A stretch of 64,000 bases of DNA from Flavobacteriaceae bacterium. Its GTDB lineage: Bacteria; Bacteroidota; Bacteroidia; Flavobacteriales; Flavobacteriaceae. Below the pieces are notes generated by a model. The model did not search any database and was not told where the DNA came from. It saw only the letters and a list, made by a program, of their open reading frames with translations. Shown one piece after another: positions 35,044-44,229 of the stretch. The stretch spans positions 162,880 to 226,879 of the forward strand of contig JAIPBH010000006.1 in assembly GCA_021739635.1 (NCBI GenBank), in the 5' to 3' direction. The position numbers were made by a program, and so were the translations under genes. Position 1 is the stretch's first letter. The number at the start of each line of letters is the position of its first letter.

Positions 35044-37149
35044 TTAATTGTATTTTTTTGGAATAGTTATTATAAATTTTGTGCCTACATTTATTTGTGA
35101 ATCTACTTTAATTCTGCCTTTTAATTTTTCAATGGTTTCTTTTACTAAAAACAACCCAAGTCCTGTACCATAAGCATTATTTGTTGCTCTGAAAAACATT
35201 TCAAAAATTCTATCTAAAAATTCTTTTTCTATACCTATGCCATTATCAGTTATTGAAATGGTGTAATATGTTTTTTCTTGACTTATATCAAACTTTACAA
35301 AACACTTATCTGTATTTGGATTAAAGTATTTTACTGAATTGCTTAAAATATTTTTCAACACAATTTCTAACCTAGCTTTATCTGAATCAATGAAATGAAT
35401 GTTATTAAAATTAGTTTCAAATATGATGTCTCTTTTATTGACATATTTTATATCATCATATATATGATTGATTAGTTTTTGAATATCTACAGATTGAATT
35501 TGAAGTTCTAACTTTGAGTTTCTTGAAAAATATAAAATTTCTTGAATTGTTTTGTCTAATCTTTTTGTACTATCTAACATTAAATTGATATACTCTTTAT
35601 TTCTATCAGACATATCAACATCATCACCATGTTGTATTAAATCAATAAGTCCCATAATTGAAAGTACTGGCGTTCTTAAATCGTGTGAAATTCTATAAAC
35701 AAATGTATCTAACTCTTTATTTATTTTTTTTAGGTTATTATTTGAATTTAACAGCTTGCTTTCTAAATTTTTTTGATTTGTAATATCTAAATGAATTCCT
35801 ATTGAGCCTACTAGTTCTCCTTTAACACCAAAATTTGGAGCACCACTAATTAACCAAGTTCGTTTTTCACCTTGTTTAGTAATAATTTCGGCTTCATAAA
35901 CTGAAGATTCCTTTTTAAGCCGTATTGAAATTTGCTTTTTCATGGATATCCTACCTTTGTCATTTAACAACGTATTAAAGGCGTTTTTCCCTATCAATTC
36001 ATCTTCTGTGTAACCCGAAATTTCACAAAAACTATTATTGGCCAATAGTATATTTTCATAATTATCTACTTCTAACAGGCCTAGATTCATATTAGCAATT
36101 ATACTTCGATACTTTTCCTTTTCAAGAAATAATTTTTTTTCTAAATTTTTTTGATTTGTAATATCTAAATGAACACCTATTGCACCTATAATTTCTCCTT
36201 TAACACTATAATTAGGCACAGCACTTATTAACATATTTCGTTTTTCTCCTTGTTTAGTAAGCATTTCAGTTTCATGAACAAATGATATATCTTCATTAAA
36301 AAGCCCTTCTACATGCTTTGACATTGCTTGCCTGCTTTCATCATCAAATAATGTTTGTCGCCCATATTTGCCTTTCAATTCATCATTTGTGTAGCCTAAA
36401 AGTTTACAAAAATTTTCATCTGCATAAAGTATTTTATCAGTGTTATCTAGTTCCAATAACCCTAAATTCAATTTGGCTATAACATTTCTATATTTTTCTG
36501 TTTCTTCAATTAAATTTTCTTTATAAAGTCTATGTTTTAATATAGAATATATTTGTTCTGAAAAATTATCAAACATTAATAGGCCTTCATAATTTAATTT
36601 ATCAAAACTAAATGCCATTTTTTTTGATACCATTCCTATAATAAAAAACTGAAAATTTTCTTCTTTAGATTCAAATTTTCTTACTAGTATCCTTTCAAAT
36701 TTTTCAAGTGCAGGATGATTGTTTATATGCTTTTCAGTTAAATAAAACGGAGCCCTTTCTGATACATTTAGCGTTATATTTTCTATGGCTCTAAATATAT
36801 TATCTGGATTGTGCTCTTTTTTTTCTAAACCCTCAGTGTATATTGTAACGTCATTTTTGGTAACAAATACAACCATAGAACTTTCAGCTGAAAAAATATC
36901 AACCACAGCTTCAGAAACTGCGCTTTTAAAATTTTGAATGGTTTTTGATTGAATAAAACTTTTTATATAAAAATTTAATTTCTTATAAGATTCAAGTTGT
37001 TTATCTCTAAGATAATTTGCAGAAATGAGTTCTTGCTGAATGTTATTATAATTTTTAAGTTTATCTTGAAGTTTTAAATTCTCATTTTGTAATAAGGCAT
37101 ATTTATCATCAAAACCCTCTTCATCATCTAATTTTCTGCTAATCATCAT
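35044..37149 (-). CDS. PAS-domain histidine kinase of the FIST operon
   Basis: 701 residues, cytoplasmic. An N-terminal coiled coil is followed by a GAF-like region (about 45-215) and two tandem PAS domains (about 220-335 and 345-465). The PAS domains are close copies of each other: NLGLLEVDN, then GSIGIHLDITNQK versus GAIGVHLDITNQK. HisKA follows, with phospho-acceptor in RISHDLRTPVLSIMG, then HATPase (DNGIGIEKEFLDRIFEMFF, GTGLGLFLVKETIE). The PAS domains closely resemble the last PAS of the H-NOX-linked kinase. It follows the FIST gene by 10 bp, so FIST is probably its sensory input. Confidence 0.94.
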   Translation of the reverse strand: MMISRKLDDEEGFDDKYALLQNENLKLQDKLKNYNNIQQELISANYLRDKQLESYKKLNFYIKSFIQSKTIQNFKSAVSEAVVDIFSAESSMVVFVTKNDVTIYTEGLEKKEHNPDNIFRAIENITLNVSERAPFYLTEKHINNHPALEKFERILVRKFESKEENFQFFIIGMVSKKMAFSFDKLNYEGLLMFDNFSEQIYSILKHRLYKENLIEETEKYRNVIAKLNLGLLELDNTDKILYADENFCKLLGYTNDELKGKYGRQTLFDDESRQAMSKHVEGLFNEDISFVHETEMLTKQGEKRNMLISAVPNYSVKGEIIGAIGVHLDITNQKNLEKKLFLEKEKYRSIIANMNLGLLEVDNYENILLANNSFCEISGYTEDELIGKNAFNTLLNDKGRISMKKQISIRLKKESSVYEAEIITKQGEKRTWLISGAPNFGVKGELVGSIGIHLDITNQKNLESKLLNSNNNLKKINKELDTFVYRISHDLRTPVLSIMGLIDLIQHGDDVDMSDRNKEYINLMLDSTKRLDKTIQEILYFSRNSKLELQIQSVDIQKLINHIYDDIKYVNKRDIIFETNFNNIHFIDSDKARLEIVLKNILSNSVKYFNPNTDKCFVKFDISQEKTYYTISITDNGIGIEKEFLDRIFEMFFRATNNAYGTGLGLFLVKETIEKLKGRIKVDSQINVGTKFIITIPKKYN

Positions 37150-37159
37150 ACCTTTTTAT

Positions 37160-38350
37160 TTAAATTCTGGTAATAACATACAATGCAGTAGTATAATTAT
37201 GGTATGTGTTTTTGCCTCCTAACCTAGCAAATTCTCCAAAACCATACATACCTAACCAAGGTGGACATTCATTATTATTATTATTAAAAGGATTTTGCAT
37301 TTTAGCCACTAACTCTTCTTTGAAAATTCTATTAAATAAAAAGCGCCCTCTTGCTAAACAGTCTGCATGAAACACGGCAACAACTTCTTCATTTTGTATT
37401 TTACTACGTAATGTATCTGTCATATTAGTCATTTCATTAAATATTAAATCTTCATCTCTTATGGTTAGCCATAATTTTGTATTTTCTTTACAAGTAGTTG
37501 CATAATACATGTCATTACCTTCATGCTTTGTAACTACTCTTAAAATATGACTGTTACCGTATTCTAACATTAAATCATCACTTAATTCTTCTGCTAAAGC
37601 ACCTATAGGAATGGTATCGCCACATGTTGCATTTTCTGTAACAGCTAAATGTTTTAAATATTCACTCCAAGCTGGTTTCCCATTTAATTCTTTAATTATA
37701 TGCCCAGATGATTTAGTTACAATAAGCGGCTTTCCATCAGCTAAAAAACCATGTGTTGCCTGTGTGTGAACTTTTAGTGTAGGGTCGCAAAAACCTATAG
37801 CGTATGCGCCATTTTCATAAACAGTATCGTTAACTGCTTGATAACTTACAACACCTTTCATATTATCTGAAGAAGTTGCACCAAATAGTGTTACATTTTC
37901 ACCGAAAACACTTTCAAAAGCAGCTATACATTCTGTATTATTAATATCTATGCCTGATGCTAAAAAGTAAATCATGTTTATACCACTTTTTTTACTTTTT
38001 AGTGAATTTGCAATTTCTAAAGCTTTTTGGTAAGAGTTGTAACCAAATATACCATCAACATGAGCTAAAGCATAATCTTTTCCTTTGATAGCCATAAGTG
38101 CCATATCTTTCATGGACTCGCTTACGCCTTCTTTACCAACTATACCGCAACATGATGCAGCAACTACATCGGCATTAGGATATAGTTCTTTTGATTTAGT
38201 TAAAATATCATTAAAATCATGCCCAAGAGTTGCATGATATATAAGTAAATCAACGCTTTTAGTATCATTTCCTAAAGCGCTTTCTAAACATTCTTCAACA
38301 CTTCTTTTAGTGTTAACAATTCTGACTGAGGAGGAGAAAAATTCTAGCAT
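37160..38350 (-). CDS. FIST-domain sensory protein
   Basis: 396 residues from the ATG at 38350; the longer open frame begins with a GTG. The FIST_N domain comes first (DLLIYHATLGHDFNDILTKS, VVAASCCGIVGKEGV, GVVSYQAVNDTVYENGAYAI), then FIST_C (GNDMYYATTCKENTKLWLTI, VVAVFHADCLARGRFLFNRI, GMYGFGEFARL). FIST proteins are signal-input proteins associated with kinases and chemoreceptors, thought to bind small ligands such as amino acids. First gene of the operon FIST-kinase-receiver. A TAnnTTTG box (38382-38389) and a 21-bp-period direct repeat (38432-38464) lie upstream, suggesting LytTR control. Confidence 0.92.
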   Translation of the reverse strand: MLEFFSSSVRIVNTKRSVEECLESALGNDTKSVDLLIYHATLGHDFNDILTKSKELYPNADVVAASCCGIVGKEGVSESMKDMALMAIKGKDYALAHVDGIFGYNSYQKALEIANSLKSKKSGINMIYFLASGIDINNTECIAAFESVFGENVTLFGATSSDNMKGVVSYQAVNDTVYENGAYAIGFCDPTLKVHTQATHGFLADGKPLIVTKSSGHIIKELNGKPAWSEYLKHLAVTENATCGDTIPIGALAEELSDDLMLEYGNSHILRVVTKHEGNDMYYATTCKENTKLWLTIRDEDLIFNEMTNMTDTLRSKIQNEEVVAVFHADCLARGRFLFNRIFKEELVAKMQNPFNNNNNECPPWLGMYGFGEFARLGGKNTYHNYTTALYVITRI

Positions 38351-38381
38351 AAAGTAACAATTTAACACATTTATAATCTTC

Positions 38382-38389
38382 CAAAATTA
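38382..38389 (-). promoter_or_regulatory. Promoter -7 box of the FIST operon
   Basis: CAAAATTA, which reads TAATTTTG on the minus strand (TAnnTTTG). 31 bases upstream of the ATG at 38350. Confidence 0.6.
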
Positions 38390-38431
38390 AAAGAATCGCG
38401 ATACAACTAGGTTTAATTTAGATAATTGAAT

Positions 38432-38464
38432 TTTATGTGTAGTCAAACAACATTTATGTGTCGT
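38432..38464. promoter_or_regulatory. Direct repeat with 21-bp period upstream of the FIST operon (candidate LytTR site)
   Basis: TTTATGTGTAGT (38432-38443) and TTTATGTGTCGT (38453-38464), 11 of 12 bases identical, start to start 21 bp. LytTR regulators bind two such half-sites on one face of the helix. The pair lies 42 bases upstream of the -7 box. The 245-bp gap up to 38613 contains no ORF or other structure. Confidence 0.5.
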
Positions 38465-38613
38465 TTAAAAGTATATTTTTTGCTACTTTTTAGTTAAATT
38501 TCGTGAATCAATTAAGGTTTTTATAAACAAACTAAATTTTTATTTGCTTTAAAAACAATGCTTTAAAATATAAAATTTATTAAATTAATGAGCCCTATTT
38601 AAGAACTTAAAAG

Positions 38614-38976
38614 TTAAATTAAACTGTCTCTCATTTTTTTAGTCATTCCTTTTACAACCATTTCGTAAGAATGGTCTATAAGTTCTAAAATAAATTTAGT
38701 AGGAAGTTCTCCTTTATAGATTGCAATGCTATTCCAATGTTTATTACTTACATAAGGTCCAGCATAAATACTTTCATAGGTTTCTCTTAATTCAATAGTA
38801 TATTCTGGGTCACATTTTAAAGTGATTGAAGCTTCACCTTTTTCCCATTTATCTAATGGAGCAATGACAAACATTTTGCCTAACACTTTAAAAACCAAAG
38901 TATCTGCATCAAAAGGAAATTCTTCTGTGACTGCTTTTTTATTTAAACAATATTGTTGGAGTTGTTCTATATGCAT
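38614..38976 (-). CDS. MmcQ/YjbR family (DUF419) protein
   Basis: 120 residues, full length for the family: LQQYCLNKKAVTEEFPFDADTLVFKVLGKMF, then FVIAPLDKWEKGEASITLKC, then YVSNKHWNSIAIYKGELPTK, the usual HW-x-x-I motif of this CyaY-like fold. Thought to bind DNA or nucleotides; role unproven. Last gene of a seven-gene minus-strand operon; its start codon abuts the GNAT stop. Confidence 0.92.
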   Translation of the reverse strand: MHIEQLQQYCLNKKAVTEEFPFDADTLVFKVLGKMFVIAPLDKWEKGEASITLKCDPEYTIELRETYESIYAGPYVSNKHWNSIAIYKGELPTKFILELIDHSYEMVVKGMTKKMRDSLI

Positions 38977-39374
38977 TATAAAAGTCGTTCCATTACTTTT
39001 TCAGGATGCTTTAATTCAGTAAATCCAAATTGTTTATATAAACCGTGAGCATCAGAGGTTTTTAGCATCCAAACTTTACAGGTTCTTAATTTTGGCTCTT
39101 CGTGGATTGCTTTCATAAGTTGTTTTGAATAACCCTTACCTCTATAGTTTGGCAAAATAAACACATCCATTAAATAAGCAAAAACCGTATAATCTGTTGC
39201 TATTCGGGCAAATCCTATTTGTTTGTCTTCAAAATAAACACCAAAACATAAACAATGTTCTATGGTTTTTTTTACCTCATCAATAGTTCTTCCTTTTGCC
39301 CAATACGTGGTAGTTAAAAACCCATGAATAACCTCTATTTGAAGTTTACTTTTATCTGTTGAAATAGTAATCAT
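38976..39374 (-). CDS. GNAT-family N-acetyltransferase
   Basis: 132 residues with the GNAT core: GFARIATDYTVFAYLMDVFI (strands 3-4) and the acetyl-CoA loop LPNYRGKGYSKQLMKAI (R/Q-x-x-G-x-G/A form), then the AHGLYKQFGFTEL C-terminal motif. Acceptor substrate unknown. Start overlaps the preceding cyclase gene stop by 4 bp. Confidence 0.93.
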   Translation of the reverse strand: MITISTDKSKLQIEVIHGFLTTTYWAKGRTIDEVKKTIEHCLCFGVYFEDKQIGFARIATDYTVFAYLMDVFILPNYRGKGYSKQLMKAIHEEPKLRTCKVWMLKTSDAHGLYKQFGFTELKHPEKVMERLL

Positions 39375-40120
39375 TCCAAAATTTTATATAAAACGGGTTT
39401 ACTTGGCGATGCATCATTTTCAAAAGGCGCTATTTGAAGATTTAAAAAATAAGTGCCATCTTCAACAGTATTGGGTACGAAAATAAATTCGGTAATAGTG
39501 GCATCCATTCTAAGCTTTCCTGCAGTGTTCCAAAAGGCATTATGAGCTAATAACTCTCCATCATCTTTTTCTTTATCTACACTAGGCAAATCTATTAGTA
39601 AGTGCTTTATTTCTTTTTCTTTCAAATAAATAGCAGCTTCTTCTAGCAAATATGGCGGATTTGTATTTGAATATTGCGCTGTTAGTTTTTCTTTAGTGTT
39701 TGGAATGGTTCTAATTACAACGGCATCTCTTTTTTTATTCCCTAAAGCATATTGCAACTGTTTTTTAGAAATTACAAAATCACCATTTTGTTTTATGGGT
39801 GGAATGGTAACTACTTCGGCCAAAAAGAAAAACTGCTTTAAATGTTGGTTAATAGAATGTACTTTTTCGGTAATATGCCCAACACATTCTGTATGTGTTC
39901 CATGACCATGCGGATTAAAATAGATGTTATTAAAATTGATACATGCGCCTTCTAAAACACTTGCAATCCATTCTCCATCTTTAACAGGCTCTATTTTAGG
40001 AGCATCAATATACCACGCATTTACATTGGATTTTGAAGCTCTTAATGGCATTGAAATATCAAGTGGTTGCAAAAAATCAATTTGATATTTTTTTGAATGG
40101 TACTGAATAGTAGCTAGCAT
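39371..40120 (-). CDS. Cyclase family protein (kynurenine formamidase-like metal hydrolase)
   Basis: 249 residues. The metal-binding motif of the cyclase family appears as NPHGHGTHTECVGH (H-x-G-T-H-x-E here instead of the common x-D), with DLPSVDKEKDDG and HNAFWN later in the chain. Members include arylformamidase and isatin hydrolase, but the specific substrate cannot be told and no tryptophan-pathway genes are adjacent. Cytoplasmic. Within the operon it lies 1 bp after the DUF3667 gene and overlaps the GNAT gene by 4 bp. Confidence 0.88.
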   Translation of the reverse strand: MLATIQYHSKKYQIDFLQPLDISMPLRASKSNVNAWYIDAPKIEPVKDGEWIASVLEGACINFNNIYFNPHGHGTHTECVGHITEKVHSINQHLKQFFFLAEVVTIPPIKQNGDFVISKKQLQYALGNKKRDAVVIRTIPNTKEKLTAQYSNTNPPYLLEEAAIYLKEKEIKHLLIDLPSVDKEKDDGELLAHNAFWNTAGKLRMDATITEFIFVPNTVEDGTYFLNLQIAPFENDASPSKPVLYKILE

Positions 40121-40121
40121 T

Positions 40122-40895
40122 TTATAACATTTTAAATGATAAATAACTTATTAAAGTTCGATAACCTGCTGTTAAAAACACAAATGAAATAATAATGATA
40201 ATAGATTTAAATATAGAGATAAATAATGAGTTTTTATACACTTGTTTTATGGCAAGAATAAGAAACAATACATTAGTTAAGGTTATAAAAATTTGAACCG
40301 CTCTATTTCCAAATCTATTAACCGTGATGGCCAAAAGACAGGATAAAAAGAAAAAAGAAAGATAATGCATTGCAAAAATAAGATGCATTCCAAAAAGGAA
40401 ATTGGTTTTATAAAATAACACCCATAAAATGACCCCTAAAAGAGGCACAAAAATAATGACTGCACCTTTTGAAAAATTAGTTGAAATGCTATCATATTCT
40501 TGACTTAATTGAATTTCTGTTTTTCCTGAATTTTGCACGAGTTCAAAAACTTTTTCTTTTATACCGTCATTAAAATAATACTTTGCGGGAATTCTTAAAA
40601 TGTCTGCTTGGGTTAGTAAAAGAAAAAAAAGGATGTTAGTAATCAAAAATACTTGAATAGGCTTCATGAATGGTTTTCTGATACCTTCAATATATTTGGA
40701 TGTTAATTTTCCCGGTTTAAAAAGTAGATTCAAAAATGTTTGATAGACTTTGGAATCTATATTAAATATGCCATCAACAACCTCTGCAAACATTGTTTTT
40801 AAAGAAAAGTCATTGGTTTCAACAACTTTTTCACCACATTCAAAACAGTACTTGCCTTTAAGAGTTTCACCACAATTCTTACAAGTATTTTTCAT
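40122..40895 (-). CDS. DUF3667 membrane protein with N-terminal zinc ribbon
   Basis: 257 residues. The N-terminal zinc ribbon has four cysteines (CKNCGETLKGKYCFECGEKV), followed by the DUF3667 hallmark (DGIFNIDSKVYQTFLNLLFK, PGKLTSKYIEGIRKPFMKPI) and about five membrane helices (IQVFLITNILFFLLL, VIIFVPLLGVILWVLF, HYLSFFFLSCLLAITV and two more). Function unknown. It overlaps the end of hemW by 4 bp. Confidence 0.9.
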   Translation of the reverse strand: MKNTCKNCGETLKGKYCFECGEKVVETNDFSLKTMFAEVVDGIFNIDSKVYQTFLNLLFKPGKLTSKYIEGIRKPFMKPIQVFLITNILFFLLLTQADILRIPAKYYFNDGIKEKVFELVQNSGKTEIQLSQEYDSISTNFSKGAVIIFVPLLGVILWVLFYKTNFLFGMHLIFAMHYLSFFFLSCLLAITVNRFGNRAVQIFITLTNVLFLILAIKQVYKNSLFISIFKSIIIIISFVFLTAGYRTLISYLSFKML

Positions 40896-42028
40896 CCTTT
40901 TAAATTAAGCATAAACAAGTCTGATGCAATACCATCACTCAAAAATTTTCCTTTTTTGGTGACTAACAATTTCTCGTTATGAAGATACAAAAAATCGTTT
41001 TTCAAATGAAGATTGGCTTGTTCAAAAAGATACTTTTTATAATGAACCCCAAAATCTTGCTCAACCTTTAGTAACGAAACGCCCCATATGGTTCGTAAAC
41101 CTGTCATTACATATTCGTTGTATTTATCTATAACCGATAAAGTTTCAATTTCAAGTGGCACTACATTTTCTTGTAAAGCTTTTATGTATTTTGAATTGTT
41201 TTTAACATTCCAACTGCGTTGATTGCCATTAAATGAATGCGCAGAAGGCCCGATTCCCAAATAGGATTTTCCTTGCCAGTAAGCCGAATTATTTTTACTG
41301 AAATAGTCTGGCTTTCCAAAATTCGACAATTCATAATGCACAAATCCAGATGCTTCGAGTTTTTCTATTAATAAATAAAATTGCTCTTGCACCAACTCGT
41401 CATCAACATGTTGAATGACACCTTTTTTAATGAAGGTATCCAATGCTGTTTTCGGCTCGACCGTTAAAGCATAACTTGAGATGTGAGGAATCTGATAACT
41501 TAAAACAGTTTCTATATTTTTAATCCAATTTTCATTGGTTAATCCAGGAATTCCATAGATTAAATCGACCGAAATATTGTCAAAATATTTAGTAGCTTCC
41601 TGCAAACACGCTTTAGCTTCCTCTGCATTGTGAGCGCGATTCATCAATTTTAAATCGGCTTCAAAAAAAGATTGAATACCAATGCTTAAACGGTTAACTG
41701 GAGTTTTAGATAGTTGGATGATTAGATTTTTAGATAAATCATCCGGATTGGCTTCTAGGGTAATTTCAGGATTGTCTGAAACCTTATAGTGTTTAAAAAT
41801 GGTTTCAATAATCAATAATAATTCATCAATACTCAATAATGATGGCGTTCCACCACCAAAATAAATGGTTTCAACCGTTTGGTTTTTAAATTCGTCTTTG
41901 CGTAATACTATTTCTTTAACTATGGCATGAACTAATTCTGTTTTCTTTTTTAAAGAGGTTGAAAAATGAAAATCGCAATAATGACAAGCTTGCTTGCAAA
42001 ATGGGATATGGATGTAGATTCCTGCCAT
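40892..42028 (-). CDS. hemW: HemW-type radical SAM heme chaperone (coproporphyrinogen III oxidase-like)
   Basis: 378 residues. Radical SAM cluster motif IHIPFCKQACHYCDFHF (Cys-x3-Cys-x2-Cys, with the Phe-Cys-x-Cys variant of this group altered to FCKQACHYCDF), SAM glycine motif TIYFGGGTPSLL, GIQSFFEADLKLMNRAHN and ENDFLYLHN-type C-terminal domain. HemW proteins bind and deliver heme and are not true oxygen-independent HemN enzymes; the shorter length and N-terminus fit HemW. Immediately follows ruvC (shared base at 42028) in the operon. Confidence 0.93.
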   Translation of the reverse strand: MAGIYIHIPFCKQACHYCDFHFSTSLKKKTELVHAIVKEIVLRKDEFKNQTVETIYFGGGTPSLLSIDELLLIIETIFKHYKVSDNPEITLEANPDDLSKNLIIQLSKTPVNRLSIGIQSFFEADLKLMNRAHNAEEAKACLQEATKYFDNISVDLIYGIPGLTNENWIKNIETVLSYQIPHISSYALTVEPKTALDTFIKKGVIQHVDDELVQEQFYLLIEKLEASGFVHYELSNFGKPDYFSKNNSAYWQGKSYLGIGPSAHSFNGNQRSWNVKNNSKYIKALQENVVPLEIETLSVIDKYNEYVMTGLRTIWGVSLLKVEQDFGVHYKKYLFEQANLHLKNDFLYLHNEKLLVTKKGKFLSDGIASDLFMLNLKG

Positions 42029-42582
42029 TATTTTTTAACTCTACTTTCATTCTGCTTTACAAAAGCACTCCAACCTGTATAACTTTTGTCGCCTTCTACT
42101 TTACCTTCATTATAAAAATGACAAACGGCTGCAGCTAAACCATCGGTGGCATCTAAATTTTTTGGAAGTGTTTTTAAATTCAATAAACTTTGAAGCATTT
42201 TTGCCACTTGTTCTTTACTGGCATTTCCATTGCCGGTAATGGCCATTTTAATTTTTTTTGGCGAATACTCGGTAATTGGAATTTCTCTGCTTAAACCCGC
42301 AGCCATAGCCACACCTTGTGCTCTACCAAGCTTAAGCATACTTTGCACATTTTTACCAAAGAAAGGCGCTTCAATAGCAATTTCGTCAGGATGATGTGTG
42401 TCAATAAGTTCTATGGTTCGTTCAAAAATGAGCTTTAGTTTTAGATAATGATCGTCGTATTTTTTTAAATCGAGTTCATTAAGTTGAACAAAATGCATGG
42501 TTTTTCCAAGCACTTTAATGAGACCAAAACCCATGATGGTTGTGCCTGGATCGATTCCTAGTATAATTTTTTCTTTACTCAT
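42028..42582 (-). CDS. ruvC: Holliday junction resolvase RuvC
   Basis: 184 residues from the ATG at 42582 (an open frame extends to a TTG at 42624, but [20 protein letters not shown] is the expected start). RNase H-like resolvase with catalytic Asp in GIDPGT, Glu in [10 protein letters not shown] and two Asp in [15 protein letters not shown]. It cuts Holliday junctions with RuvAB. Start overlaps the upstream membrane-protein gene by 8 bp; hemW follows. Confidence 0.96.
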   Translation of the reverse strand: MSKEKIILGIDPGTTIMGFGLIKVLGKTMHFVQLNELDLKKYDDHYLKLKLIFERTIELIDTHHPDEIAIEAPFFGKNVQSMLKLGRAQGVAMAAGLSREIPITEYSPKKIKMAITGNGNASKEQVAKMLQSLLNLKTLPKNLDATDGLAAAVCHFYNEGKVEGDKSYTGWSAFVKQNESRVKK

Positions 42583-43219
42583 GATTACAATAATAACAAC
42601 CTGTAAGAGATAATGAAACCCCAAAAGATATATTTAAAAGATCCCCATTAAACGAGCCAAAACCATCTGAAATAGGATTAAAATCTTTACTAAACCCAGA
42701 AATATAAGAACCGTCAATAAACACAGAAAAGGTGTCATTTAAACCGTAATGAAATTCAATTCCACTCATTAAATTTAAATAAGAGGTTTTATTTTCAGGA
42801 TAATCGCCTAGAGGTTTTATGGTTGAAAAACCTGGTCCAGCATGTACAAAAATAGCCATATTGTTTGGTAAAATTCCAAATAATCTTTTCACATTGTAAA
42901 CTAATTGCATATTTAGTCTGGAATAATTTACCTTAAACTCTGGTGTATTGTTTATGTTAGAAAATCTATTAAAACCAACATCTAGTTTGGCTCCAATTGT
43001 TGGCGAGAACATATATTGTAATCCTAAATTAACTGACGGAAAATTAATAGTTTTAGATTCAAAATTACTAACAAAACCATTTGATGAAGGACTATTAACA
43101 CCTAATGCTATTTGGGCTTTTAAAGTAGTTGTATCTACCTGAGAATGAGACAAAAAACAAAAAAAAGCAAAAACTACTGCAAAAAATCTATGCTTATAAA
43201 ATTTAAAACTTAATGCCAT
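42575..43219 (-). CDS. Outer-membrane beta-barrel protein (OmpA/PorT-like fold)
   Basis: 214 residues. Signal peptide (residues 6-26, [15 protein letters not shown]), then alternating amphipathic strands with aromatic ends ([92 protein letters not shown]), typical of a small 8-strand outer-membrane barrel. Function unknown. First gene of the seven-gene operon. Its start overlaps the opposite-strand ORF start at 43213 by 7 bp, which suggests that the latter begins further downstream. Confidence 0.85.
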   Translation of the reverse strand: MALSFKFYKHRFFAVVFAFFCFLSHSQVDTTTLKAQIALGVNSPSSNGFVSNFESKTINFPSVNLGLQYMFSPTIGAKLDVGFNRFSNINNTPEFKVNYSRLNMQLVYNVKRLFGILPNNMAIFVHAGPGFSTIKPLGDYPENKTSYLNLMSGIEFHYGLNDTFSVFIDGSYISGFSKDFNPISDGFGSFNGDLLNISFGVSLSLTGCYYCNHE

Positions 43220-44229
43220 CCCATAATAATGGTTTAATTTGCGATAGTAAATACTTATCTTTTCAATTTTTGCAAACGCAACATTACAAATCTAAACAAA
43301 TCTTTTTTGTGCTTATTAAAATAAGCCTTGTAGTTGCATCTTTTTACTTTATCTATACTAAACTAGCAAAAAACCCAAGTTTAGATTTTTCTATTTTTTA
43401 TCAATTTTTAATCAAAAAGAACATATTTACCTTAAAAACAATCATTTTTTTGATTTTTTTAAGCATTTTTAATTGGTTTTTTGAAATTTTAAAATGGCAA
43501 GAATTAGTGTCATCTGTAAAAATAATATCTTTAAAAAAAGCTTTAGAACAAAGTCTTGGTTCATTAACAGCATCTTTATTTACACCTAACAGAATTGGAG
43601 AATATGCTGCAAAAGCTATTTACTTTACTAAAGCTTACAGAAAAAGAATTTTACTAATTAATTTACTGAGCAACTTATTGCAAATGGGTATCACCTGTGT
43701 TTTTGGGATTACTGGATTAATTTTTCTTGCTCAATTACATGGTTTAAACATTAATAATTTATATTTTGTTTTAGTTATTTTTCTTATTGTTTTAACATCA
43801 TTTATTTTACTAACTAGAAGAAATGATGTTTTATTTAAAGGGTTTTCTTTTGAAAAACTGAAATTTTTTTCAAAAAATTTACCTAAAAAAAGTGTAGTTT
43901 TAGGCTTATTATTTTCTTTATTGAGATATGTAATTTTTTCATTTCAGTTTTATTATTTATTAACCCTTTTTGAAGTTAAAATATCTTATTTTGATGCTAT
44001 GATTTGTATATCTAGCATGTATTTTTTAGCATCTATAATTCCTTCTATATTTGTTTTTGATGTCGTGATAAAAGGCAGTATTGCAGTGTATTTGTTGGCC
44101 TTTGAAGGTGTTGACGAATTGGTTTCATTAAGTATTACAGCTATTATGTGGATACTAAATTTTGTACTTCCAAGCATTTTAGGAAGCTATTATGTACTTC
44201 GTTTTAAATTTCCAAAGACCGTAGAATGA
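43213..44229 (+). CDS. Polytopic membrane protein, lysylphosphatidylglycerol synthase/flippase-like (UPF0104 type)
   Basis: Up to 338 residues with about eight membrane helices and the family's NWFFEILKWQELVSSVKIIS and SLGSLTASLFTPNRIGEYAAKA motif (PxRxGEyxR-like). Such proteins are predicted flippases or membrane-lipid modifiers. The ATG at 43213 overlaps the divergent gene, and the first 20 residues are not hydrophobic or conserved; a downstream TTG around residue 20 is a plausible true start. It overlaps the following glycosyltransferase by 4 bp, so the pair probably acts together on a lipid-linked glycan (inference). Confidence 0.82.
   Translation: MPSHNNGLICDSKYLSFQFLQTQHYKSKQIFFVLIKISLVVASFYFIYTKLAKNPSLDFSIFYQFLIKKNIFTLKTIIFLIFLSIFNWFFEILKWQELVSSVKIISLKKALEQSLGSLTASLFTPNRIGEYAAKAIYFTKAYRKRILLINLLSNLLQMGITCVFGITGLIFLAQLHGLNINNLYFVLVIFLIVLTSFILLTRRNDVLFKGFSFEKLKFFSKNLPKKSVVLGLLFSLLRYVIFSFQFYYLLTLFEVKISYFDAMICISSMYFLASIIPSIFVFDVVIKGSIAVYLLAFEGVDELVSLSITAIMWILNFVLPSILGSYYVLRFKFPKTVE

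Noticed and set aside
43213..43270. ATG at 43213 as the certain start of the flippase-like gene
   Set aside because: It overlaps the start of the divergent gene by 7 bp and the first residues are not family-like; kept only because no better ATG exists.
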